DNA from: Gamarada debralockiae
Taxonomy: Eukaryota; Ascomycota; Leotiomycetes; Helotiales; Hyphodiscaceae
NCBI GenBank assembly: GCA_002803225.1
Contig: NXFV01000391.1
Span: 1-64,000, forward strand
Length of the DNA stretch: 64,000 nucleotides
Direction: 5' to 3'
The translations under genes were made by a program, and so were the position numbers. Every line of letters starts with the position of its first letter. Position 1 is the stretch's first letter. Shown here piece after piece: positions 10,457 to 20,849 of this stretch. The notes beneath the pieces are model-generated. The model did not search any database. It was not told where the DNA came from and worked only from the letters and a program-made list of their open reading frames with translations.

Positions 10457-11827
10457 TTTGTTGAGATTGTAGGCTTGCTCTGAACGAAGAGGAGTTGGCT
10501 ACCGGTTAAGTAGAATGAGGAGACTTCGTAATTCCTTAGTGACGACGATTGGTCAATGGGTATTGTCCGATAACTGAGGCTTATTAAATGACAAGTCCAC
10601 TGAGAGTGTCTCGATTCGGATTTATGAAGCAATTGACTCTTTCCAATTGTTCAGAATGAATGAAAATGGAAGAAGATGTTTTTTGTGTGGGTGAGTCAAT
10701 GGGAAAACGAGAATTTGACTAAATAATGAAGGTTCGGGATGAAGAGGTGGAAGTAATGCAGGGTAGTTGCGGCCACTAACGCAGGTTGATATCTGGCCCA
10801 GACACTTGTTTGCCCAGAAGAGATTTTGCAAACACTTCTTGTAGCGCCCCACACCAGATAGAAGAGAGAACCATTTAGATCCGAAGCCGAGCCGCACATT
10901 TTGAGGGGTATCATGCGGTGACATCACTCTGATCCAGTGATTCCAGTAACAAATAACTTGATATGAGGTCTTCGTTTCCTCGATATTGAAGCGGAAATTT
11001 AAAACCAGTGATCCTTAGCATCGTCACCGCTTTTCTCCATGACCGATATCGCCATCCCCACATACGTTAAAGGCAGGAGAAGGGATCATGAGGTAGGTAC
11101 ACCCTTCAAGTCACAAGGGCGCTCGTCTCCTATGGAGAAACGACGTTGGACGTTGGAATTCCGCTCTCCGTTATAAACCGACAATAAGCGATGTTGAAGT
11201 TGCGAAAGTAGGTTCGGCGGAAGTTTTTGTTGGGGCGAATCATGCGATACTTTCGCTAATATTTTACCCCTGAGCCCCTCAAATCCCAGGCAAGAGACGA
11301 GAATTTAATTCTTCAGTAAAACTTCGTCTCGAAGGTCTTCTCTACTCATTTGTCCATCTTTGAAGCGAGTTGAGTCACTTCTGAGAGTTTTGTAAGTACA
11401 ACACGTTGAGGAAGAATTCGAGAACGATATTTTCATTTCGATTTGTTATTCCGCCCGTCTTTTTCGCAAAGGCCTTATTTGGCGGAACTGATATTAGATT
11501 CTAACCTTCCTCGATCTTTCTCTCAATAGTCAAGAATTCTTAGAAAGCAGTCTCAATATTTTGCGAACTGTGCTCTCCCTTTGCGGGATTGAAGTCGATT
11601 TCTGTGGAATGGATTGGGCGAAAGTACCCTTCTGGATCACTCCATCTGCTTCTTGAATGTCCCATGTAAGCCCGGTTCTCAATGTATTGTGAACTGAGCA
11701 TATACATACTTGAAATAGAGGCAATATGATATATTTCCAGTCACACCGTTGACAATACTTCCTTCATCCACCTCTTCATAACTCTTTCATCTCAATCCCG
11801 CGATCAAAATAATCTTATAATTTTTCA
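10457..11827. other. Intergenic region between divergent genes
   Basis: It holds the leader and promoter of the aminotransferase gene (including the TGAGTCA site) and the upstream flank of the putative gene at 11828. No other coding frame is convincing. Confidence 0.45.
10692..10698. promoter_or_regulatory. Gcn4/CPC1-type site TGAGTCA upstream of the aminotransferase
   Basis: TGAGTCA, reverse complement of TGACTCA, lies 236 bp upstream of the aminotransferase ATG. This is the consensus of the bZIP regulator of cross-pathway amino acid control (Gcn4, CPC-1, CpcA), which induces BAT genes in other fungi. The match is exact; function is inferred from position and target class. Confidence 0.55.
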
Positions 11828-12437
11828 ATGGGCAGCGCATGGTCCATATTCTCTCCAAAAATCTTCAGGAATTACCCCTTTCACCCGAAAGTCGAAAGGC
11901 AGGTGCGAGAAGGGAACCGAGTTTAACCTCCAATTCAGGAAGGAACGATCCACGCCCACCGCGACGTAACAAAATGGATAACGTCCTCTATTTCGTCAAA
12001 CACACCCTAATCATCTTAACGATTGCCTTGAGCAGCCGTGGGACTACCAAAAGGAATTTTCCGAATCTACAAACTGGCATCCGCACAATGTTTCGGAAGC
12101 CTGGAATAAAGTTTGGCAATCATCGTTTTACAATTCCAGGCCCAAAATACTTCTTCAATTTCTTCATGCGATTTGTTCGTTCGTTTTGACATCCTGGGAA
12201 TTACATCTGGAAGAGGAGCCAGCGTCTCAACTTCTAAAGTGGGTTTTGCTTGCTGGATCGATTGCCTGCGATTTGGTTCTCATGCTCGCTAGGATTAGCG
12301 ACTTTGCATTCGCAGCAGAGGATGAAGGATACCCCATCTCAAATATTGGTGATGTCTCGCTGATAATAATCATGATGCCATGCTTACAGCTTTGGAAAGG
12401 GTCTCAGTCATGTGCTAGAAATGAAATAAGGAAATAA
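11828..12437 (+). CDS. Putative small membrane protein, weakly supported
   Basis: Proposed exons 11828-11902, 11939-11965 and 12036-12437 give 167 residues. The 3' frame is open with no ATG at its start and reads like protein: PWDYQKEFSESTNWHPHNVSEAW, then hydrophobic stretches around ILLQFLHAICSFVLTSW, LLKWVLLAGSIACDLVLML and VSLIIIMM. It joins upstream through an intron at 11966-12035 (GTAAC donor, CTTAAC branch, CAG acceptor) to a frame starting MGSAWSIFSPKIFRNYP. A TAA in that upstream frame is removed only if a 36 nt intron (11903-11938, TTTAACC branch) is used, shorter than any other intron here. It could equally be a gene with a nonsense mutation. I recognise no family. Confidence 0.38.
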
Positions 12438-12629
12438 TGGTGTGTGGCTTTCCCAACTGGTTGGTCCACGAAGAGTGTTAATGCGACCCATCTACGAGTC
12501 AACGAGGAGGTATACGAGTCAAAAATTGAGAAACAAATACAATTCCATAAAACAAATATCGATCTATCCATCTGAGTGAGGGCTTTTACACAGCTACAGC
12601 CACAGCTACTAGCAATGACTTAACATTAT

Positions 12630-14190
12630 TCACCTGTGTAGTCTCAGTCCCCGGAGTGCCAGCATTATCTCAACCGCAACGTTAGATTTCTCCGCATTGA
12701 CCACTTCAGTCTCAACCTTTGGTTCCTCTTCCTGGATTGTCTCCTTCCGAGGGGCGGGCGTCGTCTGCTCATTCACCTCAACCACAGCTCGAGATTTTAT
12801 TTCGCCGACAACTTCATTCTCAGCCTTTGCCACCTCATCCAGGGGTGCAGCTGTCTCGCTATCCGGCACCTTTCCATTCGATTCCTCGACCACGGCTTGA
12901 GTTTTGTCTACCTGAACGACTTCATTTCCGACATTTAGCAACGCCTTCTCGCCATTTGTCTTCTCGGCAGCAGCAGCCGCTGCCGCCGCCGCTGCAGCTT
13001 CTTCCTCCAGATAATTGGGACACTCAAAATTCGACTTGGCAGGATGATTTGCAGCAACGTAAGGCTTTCCAGGTGTATTCTGCAGGTTCTGTCGGAATGT
13101 TCCACCGGGAACTCAGTAGTCGTCCCACATAAGGCAACGCTTTTGAAGTACAGTACGGGTGCAAGTAGTTCGACGATATCCTCGAATGAAGTAGGGTTCG
13201 ATACATCTTAAATTGATATTAGAGAGCTGATACTGGCAAGTGAGATGGGCAGGGACGTAAGCGCACAGGTTAGGTTGAAACTGTCGATGTCGGGTCAACA
13301 TACAAAGACTATGCCTCCAAGCAACACAATAACATATTGAATTAACGAGCCCCAAAGCCCGAAAGCAGCCCTCACCATCATTATCTGAAACCAGGTCAAC
13401 CAATTATCCCTCAATAGGGCAGCAGATAGTACTCACATATCCAAGAGACTGATCCTGCCCAGGACGAGCACAAAGCCAACAAATTGCCGCAGTAATATAG
13501 CTTCCAAGAAGAACAGCTCCAACAGTCTCCGCAGCATTCAATCCATATTCAATATAAGCACTCCCGGTAGTGTAGTTGCTCAAACTGACACAACCAGTAA
13601 CTTAGAAGGCGACGTATGCCACCCACCCGTAGGTTCACTCTTCTTGGGGATGGGATAGAGATCGTGATTGCCCCATCACGTGGTTCTGGCGTAGGTGTAG
13701 ACATCTTTCCTGACTGGGAGCTCAACCCAGCGGAAGTATTTCGACATACTTGCGGTGTGTCCTTGCAATGAGCCATCGTTGTCGAGTCGCTCGTGTGGAA
13801 CGGCTGCTGAAAGAAGAACGATTGGTGAAACAAAGATCGAGACCAATGAAGACGGCGTTTCTTGAGTATGGAACTGGGTAGAGTCTGGGATGTTTATATC
13901 TTGTCCGTAGAGTCCATCCCAGATAACTTCGGTAACGCCCCAATCTTAGAGCATCGTTGCCTTCATTCCTCAATCCGGACAGGACCGGCGTCGGTTAGCT
14001 CTGCCGGAGATATCACGACCCATGCGGGTGCGTCGTGGACGTGCTTGTTGGAGCGAAATGCGGGCCAAAGAGGGTCTTCCTCAACCATCTTGATAAGGAT
14101 GTTCATTTCGTCACAACGTTGAACAGAATCTCGCTCGTAAAAAGCGATGAGAGGTTGGGTTGACTCGGTTGACCAGGAGGACGAGAAAAT
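12630..14190 (-). CDS. Predicted multi-pass membrane protein with acidic repeat tail (5' end unresolved)
   Basis: The exons carry few usable ATGs, so the gene is easily missed. Proposed exons, 5' to 3': 13986-14190, 13680-13944, 13437-13584, 13304-13384, 13152-13232 and 12630-13088; all junctions keep frame. The protein reads FYERDSVQRCDEMNILIK, then SSLVSIFVSPIVLLSAAV (segment 1), VRKDVYTYARTTLSNYTTG, ETVGAVLLGSYITAAICWL (segment 2), AFGLWGSLIQYVIVLLGGIVF (segment 3) and a basic stretch RGYRRTTCTRT. The tail is Ala-rich, then has imperfect NEVV..K..AVVE repeats (Glu/Val-rich, likely cytosolic). A TGA in the C-terminal frame is inside the proposed 63 nt intron 13089-13151 with a GTACTT donor, a donor also used by the FMT1 gene here. 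The start codon lies upstream of about 14190 or within the first exon. No family name is offered. Confidence 0.55.
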
Positions 14191-14404
14191 CTAGTTTCGC
14201 TTACCTGGCCCTCTTGTTGCTGACCCCTGAATCATGTGGCAAGAATCCCACCCAGAAGAGACTGAAGGAGAATGCTCATTATATATTGTCTTTTCATCTA
14301 ATAGTATGTACTCTCTACTCAACGAGAAAATCTCCTGGGTATCCCTCGCACGTGTTGAACGCCAAGGATGTGCTATCTAAAATGCTCAAACGAATAGCTG
14401 CCTC

Positions 14405-15951
14405 CTAAGCGGCGATTTTTTCTTCTTTCAAACGCTGCTCCTCTTCCATTTTCTCTCGTCTCCGCTGTGCTTCTTCGCCGATTCCTTTAACTCCTTTTAC
14501 CCTTTGCCGCTCTTCATACATGTCGCGGCTTTTCAAGATCCGTTGAACGATCTGACCGGCATTGACTCCAGCGAAATCATGCTCTCCAATCTCCTTGTAT
14601 ATTCCCATCGCCTTGGGTGCGGTATATGGATCGTAAGTAAGCGGCATGAAGCTCGTGGGTCCATGGTAGACCGCATCTGGAGTGCCCCAAGGAGTTGAGG
14701 TAAGGTATGCACGAGTCGGTGAGAAGGGAGCTCCGAAAATAACCGAATTGACATACTAGAAAACATCAGACAAATAATAGAAGGCTCTCAATGACTTACC
14801 TTGCATTGTAGAACGCATAGGCCTCGTTCGCAAATGTTCATGATGGGATAATTGACGCCTTTCCAATGATTGATCACTTCATCGTCGTGGACTCCGGCAA
14901 CAACAAACGCTGGCCCGTAATCGGCACCCTTGCCAACTCTTTCCTGCACAGCTTCCTTACTATACCAGCCTTCGTCTTCTCCGATCTTCTCCTCTGCTTT
15001 AAGGACTCGTCGCAGGAATTCAATATGTCCGGATGAAAAGAGGTCGAATCCACCATCGACATAGACTACACGCTGCCCAGGCTTGGGCTGAGTGCCCTGG
15101 CAAAGTGCACTGAAAATGCCCTTCTCCTCTGTCGTGTCGTCTCCTCTTGCTTCAATTGAAGCGTTCCAGAACCAAACGCTTGCGCCAGGGTGGAGTCCGG
15201 TCTCATCTGTGGCGTAGAGCTTCATTCTCTCTGTCATCGCCGCTCCTTCCACTCTCCGCTCTTCCTGAGTTCCCGACCCTTCTTCGCCGGCAAGTAATTT
15301 TGTCAGAGACTTGATGAAATGTGTGCGAGTACATAGCAGCATTCGTCCCACAAGATCTGTTGTCGAAATACTAGGCGTCCGTTTCACGACCTTAAATCTT
15401 CCGGCAGCTTTCACAAAACGGTAACAGTCCTCTCCACTGCTATCCGAAGTGATATCGTCCCCATGAACTACGTATTTACAGCCGTAATGAGAGATCCAGG
15501 GTAAGGATGTGACATAGGGCGCATACGCCACAGATTGAGTAACCCATCGGCAGGCATCGACGGCAGCGATTCTTGGGAGCACAATCAGCGAAATATCCCG
15601 TTTATGCTTGTCGAGTCGGGTTTACCGTTCTTCCAAAGTCATGACCGTAGGCCCCTTGTTCTCTAGTATGGATTCATCGGAATGGATGCCCACGAAGAGC
15701 TCGCTGCCCAATTGCCGGGCTTGCAGCATGGCGCCGGCATGGCCTGTACGACAATCAGTGCCTCATGTTTCAAGAGCATGGGAAAATAAAGTGACGAACC
15801 GTGATGGAAAAAATCCCAGCATCGAGAGATTTGTCAGTTCTTGCGTTCATGAATTCCAATGGAACGCTTACCCGTCAACCCAGATTCTATCTTCTAAAAC
15901 CTCGGGCGCTGGTTCTCCAGGTGGAAGCTCTTCTTCGCTATGGGTAGACAT
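14405..15951 (-). CDS. ECT1: Ethanolamine-phosphate cytidylyltransferase
   Basis: Five exons: 15872-15951, 15800-15822, 15626-15743, 14800-15571 and 14405-14755, giving 447 residues. The enzyme makes CDP-ethanolamine from CTP and phosphoethanolamine in the Kennedy pathway for phosphatidylethanolamine. There are two tandem cytidylyltransferase folds. The first has the catalytic FFHHGHAGAMLQARQLG (residues about 31-47), the KGPTVMTLEER strand and RTPSISTTDLVGRML (about 138-152). The second repeat begins VVYVDGGFDLFSSGHIEFLRRV, where the HxGH motif is degenerate (SSGH), as usual for this enzyme. The 23 nt second exon is needed to complete the first active site, but its upstream intron ends in CG rather than AG (see findings). 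The C-terminus is a charged helix. The gene is divergent from the gene at 16527. Confidence 0.9.
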
Positions 15952-16526
15952 CGTGATGGATTGATTGTTTTGATATTGGGGGTTTGGGAAGCTTGTGAAT
16001 GCGTTCTTGGTGGGGTTTTAGCGGGGTCCAGGGGTCGCTGGTTCTGATTCGAGAGATCAGTTGGCGCTGTGAAAAGACGGGAGAGGTTTTAAGCCAGCCT
16101 CAAGCCTTCAGGAGTTTTACCCCTGACTACCCAAGGAGGGTTTCGAAGATGTGCTGAGTTCAATTATTGATAATATTATAATAATTCAAGTAGATATAAA
16201 GTCAAGCTGAATGACGCTTTCGTGACTTGTGTGCTTCTTGCGCCAATTTATTCATTTTGCAGCCATAAAATAGGCCCGTTGACGCCGCTGGGAAGTGCTT
16301 GTTGATCTGAGACGAGACGGCATCTTGTTCGTCGCTGAACAAAAAGGAAGCATCTCTCATTGCTCAGTATTTCATCATATCTTCTCCCATGCCTTCTACA
16401 CTGCTTTACGATCATCGGGAATCATTAGTTGAAAAGAGGAGGATTGAAGGAAGTAAGAAGTTAGAAGTTCTTAAGAAAAGTGCGGATTAGGTACGAGCCC
16501 CTGCATGCCCTGGCATTAGCCTCGCT
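15952..16526. promoter_or_regulatory. Divergent promoter region between ECT1 and the gene at 16527
   Basis: This 575 bp region must hold both promoters. It has an AT-rich block (ATTATTGATAATATTATAATAATTC near 16158, given here only as a description of composition) and no recognisable factor site. Confidence 0.4.
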
Positions 16527-17935
16527 ATGCACGCATCCAGGCCTTCACATGGAGGTGGGCTGTTCAGTAAGGGAGGGAGCATATTTTCTGGGAGCAATTC
16601 AAGCAAGACAACATCGACGAGGCCGAGCACAAGCAGTGGATCTCCGACCACGCACTCTGAGTCGCACTCCTACAGTTCTACAACATCAACGTCCCGGGCG
16701 TCGCGAAAAGCATCAGTATCCTCCTCCTCAAGAGGCTCCCAGCGAGGCCGCAACAACTCAACAGCATACTCGAACAACTCCCCTGAGAAGAAAAGGTCCA
16801 ATTCTTCTCACGCTCATACGGACCGACACCCTTTGCCAGTGAATGCGGTTCCAGCTCGCCAAGATTCTGATCCAAAATCTGCCGACAGTTTCAAACAGGT
16901 AGCCGCCAGCGCGGAAATCGCTGTGCAATCCCCTCTTTCTGGGACGGATTCTTTCACATCGACGACTCCATACTCGAATATGCTGGCCAGGCCTGGGACG
17001 GGCTACCAGGCTCCAGGTCTCGGCGGCCCTCCAATATTTACACTCCAGCAGCCTCCGAGTCCGACGTTAGAGACAATTACATATCAGCATATTCAGGAGA
17101 CATCTTCGAAGAGGATATCGACGCTGGACTACTTGAGAAAGGCGTATGTAAACACGCAGATCTTGCGGATTGCAATTGCTAATTGGGATGCAGGCATGAG
17201 GGACGAGTATACTGGTTTAATACATTATTATTCAACAAACCCGATTTACAACGAATGCCATATTTCGATTCTCGCAAACTGGCGCGGCGAGCAACAAACT
17301 ATCTTCTTCTCGGCCTCTCCCTTCCTACGGTTATTGATCTCAATGGCTCGAATTCCATCGAATTTTTAAAGACATTGAACTCCCTCCTCTCGGAATTCGA
17401 GTCCTTCCAACAGATACATCCCGCAGACGGCTCGTCCTCCTCCTTATCAAGAGGTCGATTTCCGCAGATGTTTAAGCGTGCAACCACAACGGGTAGAGGG
17501 CGGCGGCAAAGTTCTGCAGCAGAGATAGGGCTTCCAATGGGTAACGACTACTCGGACTCGAAGTCAACAAATGGAAGCATTACCTCGGCGGGTGGGAATG
17601 GTGCTACATCTTTTCCCCTTGGCGAAACCGATCTTCTTCCTGGAGAGGAATACACACATTTATTAACGCCTTCATTACCCTTCGACCCGGATTTCTACGA
17701 GACATTTGCGACACTGTGTGATGTGTTGATCGATTGTTATACTAAGATTATGAGTTTGGTGGCCTCACCAAGAGATTGTAGTCCAGTGGTGGCAGAGATG
17801 TTCACCAAGGCTGATGCGAGGGTCAGGAAGATCATCGTTCAGGGCGTGGTGAAGGAATTTGAAGATAGCAGTAGGGGTGGAGTTAAGAGTGAGGTTGCAG
17901 GCGTTGGAAGAGTCGTTTTGGGTGGCTTGATGTGA
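16527..17935 (+). CDS. Conserved fungal protein of unknown function
   Basis: Two exons, 16527-17143 and 17194-17935, giving 452 residues. The 50 nt intron has a GTATGT donor, TGCTAAT branch and CAG acceptor, and splicing converts two overlapping frames into one continuous protein (STLDYLRKA joined to HEGRVYWFNTLLFNK). Residues 1-150 are Ser/Thr-rich and disordered (TSTRPSTSSGSPTTHSES). Residues about 190-270 and 375-452 look folded and helical: LDYLRKAHEGRVYWFNTLLF, ARRATNYLLLGLSLPTVIDLN, and FYETFATLCDVLIDCYTKIMSLVASPRD. A disordered insert separates them. I cannot name the family. Confidence 0.75.
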
Positions 17936-19139
17936 GCATTGCATATTATACCATGGCATGGCGTTATGTAAGTGGCATTATGATTTACGGCATGATATGA
18001 CGGATTATCTTACGACAGTGGGAGTTGCAGCCGGCCTTGTATAATCATGCATCTGGGGAGACATGTAAATGTAAATACTAATGTGCTACTCTGCCAATAC
18101 CAACAACATACCAAGAAGAAAAGGGTCGAATGAAAAAAAACCGAAATAGCTTTTAAGTGTTCATCAGATACCATAACGCAATTTGTGTCATCAGGAAGTG
18201 GCACCGCTTTTTACACGGGCACACATCAGTGCTTGACTCTATTTGGTAATCATCACCTGAACAAGCTTGAATCCAGCTCCTTTGACAGAGCATCTGAGCC
18301 AGCCTCTCAAATCAGAACAAATCTTCCCATGAGAGAAGACGTAGAATGTGCGTTCCGACCATCAGCAACCGTCTCCGCTTTCCAATAAGCTATGGACTCG
18401 GCGAAAAAAGTGAACTCCTCGCATCAAGAATAAGCCCCATCGAGTTACCCCTCACACCACTTGCATGGCAGGGAGGCGATCGTATAACTATCGATCACGA
18501 CGAAAAGATTCCAACAACCAGAACATCCCCACCATTCCAAGAACAGTCCAAACACCTCCCGCAACCACATCTCACCTAGTCCCGAAATCGTCGCGCAAGA
18601 AGCTCGGACTCATATCTTCATCCATGTGGTCTCCTTAGCTAAGATTTCGGTCCCGGGGTCGACGAGGAGGCGGTACGAACGGCGAGAGGATGGAGGAGAT
18701 GGCGAAGAATTGGGAGAGGAGAAGCCGCGAGATGCTTCTATGGCGGCGTGTTTCCACATTCCTTCAAATGAAGGCTGTCCGGGGACTTTCCCTAAAGCAT
18801 GGGTAGCTATTGCTAGCTGAGATATCTGTGAGGATTTCTCTGTTTGTGTGCTTCAAAACGATCATTCGAGCGAGGAAGTTGAGGAGGGAAGGAAGGTAGA
18901 CGCAGGAAATATTTCTTTAAGTGGAATATTTTAAGCCGCTAGCGAGGGTGGGGTTAGAGCCAAAAATGCAAGCGGCGTGTGATTGGCCGACGCGGTCAAA
19001 GGCAACTATGAAAGCATCGTGCCTAGCAGGCTGAGTGAATCTCAACGATTCACCTTTATTCCACAGGGCGCCAGATATATCTCATCCGCGACCTGCCCTC
19101 ACGATCGCTGACCTACATTGAACGATCACAACACTCAAA
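17936..19139. other. Intergenic
   Basis: The stretch between two plus-strand genes contains several short ORFs on both strands but none with a recognisable domain or a splice-consistent extension. The last 150 bp are likely the RAE1 leader. Confidence 0.45.
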
Positions 19140-20322
19140 ATGGCAGGACTCTTCGGATCAAGCAGCACCACTGCCACCCAACAGAACACCTTGGGCGACC
19201 TGTCGAAGGATGTGACCGTCAAAAACCCACCCGAAGACAGCGTCTCTGATCTCGCGTTCTCATCACAGTCAGATCATCTGGCCGTAGCATCATGGGACAA
19301 CAAAGTCCGTATCTACGAGATTACTGCGAACGGAGAGGCCGAAGGAAGAGCAGCATTCGAGCATGAAGGACCGGTTCTGAGCTGCCACTGGTCAAAGGTG
19401 AGTCGCAATGCTCAGAGAAGCTGGACGAGGAGTGCTAACTTCTGAATAGGATGGACAGAAAGTTGTTGGAGCAGGAGCAGACAAGGCAGCACGAGTTATC
19501 GACCTCGGAGCTGGCCAAAACACCGGTATTCAAGTTGCGGCACACGACCAACCTATCCGCTCTGTACGATTCTTCGACAGCCCACAGGGAGGTGCACAAA
19601 TGTTGGTTACAGGTTCATGGGATAAGACGGTCAAATACTGGGACTTGCGCCAACCTACGCCTGCTGCTAGCCTCCAATGTCAAGAACGAATTTATACGCT
19701 TGATGTGAAAGATAAACTCTTAGTTGTTGGCACTGCAGATCGATACATCAACGTCATCAACCTGAACGAACCCACCAAATTCTACAAGACCTTACAAAGC
19801 CCACTGAAGTGGCAAACACGAGTTGTAAGCTGCTTTACCGACGCCTCTGGATTTGCAGTTGGAAGTATCGAGGGAAGATGTGCTATCCAATATGTAGAGG
19901 AGAAGGACGCCAGGTAAGACCACACCTCATCTTGATCCCGAGGCCCCAACTAACTCATTCCCAGCTCCAACTTCTCATTCAAATGCCACCGCGACCCACC
20001 TCAAAACAACATGACCAACGTCTACTCCGTCAACGCCATCTCCTTCCACCCGGAGTTCGGAACTTTCAGCACCGCTGGTTCTGACGGCACCTTCCACTTC
20101 TGGGACGGAATCGCCAAGCACAGACTCAAGGGATACCCATCAGTCGGCGGTACGATCCCAGCAACGGCTTTCAACAAGAACGGATCCATCTTTGCGTACG
20201 CTGTCAGTTATGATTGGAGCAAGGGTTATGCGGTCAACACGCCAAATTACCCCAACCAGATTAGGTTGCATCCAGTCAATGGTGATGAGTGCAAGCCTAG
20301 ACCTAGTGTTAAGAAGCGATAG
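19140..20322 (+). CDS. RAE1/GLE2: WD40 mRNA export factor Rae1/Gle2
   Basis: Three exons, 19140-19397, 19450-19913 and 19965-20322, giving 359 residues. Rae1/Gle2 is a seven-blade propeller that docks on the GLEBS motif of nucleoporin Nup98/Nup116 and works in mRNA export at the nuclear pore. Blades are recognisable: SDLAFSSQSDHLAVASWDNKVRIYE, PVLSCHWSKDGQKVVGAGADKAARVIDL, SVRFFDSPQGGAQMLVTGSWDKTVKYWDLR, YTLDVKDKLLVVGTADRYINVINL, and the late SVNAISFHPEFGTFSTAGSDGTFHFWD. The signature KWQTRVVSCFTDASGFAVGSIEGRCAIQYVEE and the insert FKCHRDPP..NNMTNVYSVNAI are diagnostic of Rae1. The ending HPVNGDECKPRPSVKKR is typical of the family. Both introns are about 51 nt with GT-AG ends. Confidence 0.95.
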
Positions 20323-20849
20323 ATATGAGACGATTAGAAGAAATCATCTGGAATACGAAAATGGGAAGAATGTCAAAAAAGGGATGAAATACCAAAAGGG
20401 GAGGTGGTTTTTCTGGGACAAAGAACCGAAATTTCACGTGTATGCCACGTTGTGCAGATAAGTTTGCAACATCAGTGGGAAAATAGCGCTTTGATATGGA
20501 AATGGCGACTATTCTGGCGTTCAGGGGAGCATGTTGCAGCGACGAATACCACCAAAAGACAGCTTAGATAGAATGATATCGAAACGAATCAGAATGCATA
20601 TCCACGTCTAACAAACGTGCTGTGATACTTTGCTGACCAAAACTAAACATTGAAGAGGAAATGAGTGACTGAGAGCTCGATCTACTAAGTTCAATCGTCC
20701 AGCAAGGCAGGTTGGGTATGATGGACGCTGCAAAGCAAAGTGTAATTCATTTTATTTTCATTCTGATCCACTGACTCCTCGTCCAAAAGTACCATGCCTG
20801 GACGCCAAACTAACTCCTAGCGATGTAATCTTCCATTCCAATGCAATAA
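20323..20849. other. Convergent 3' region of RAE1 and KEX1
   Basis: Only 3' untranslated and terminator sequence is expected here; nothing coding was found. Confidence 0.45.

Noticed and set aside
18185..18820. Three short plus-strand ORFs as a possible gene
   Set aside because: They lie in different frames with no splice sites that join them sensibly and no recognisable motif.
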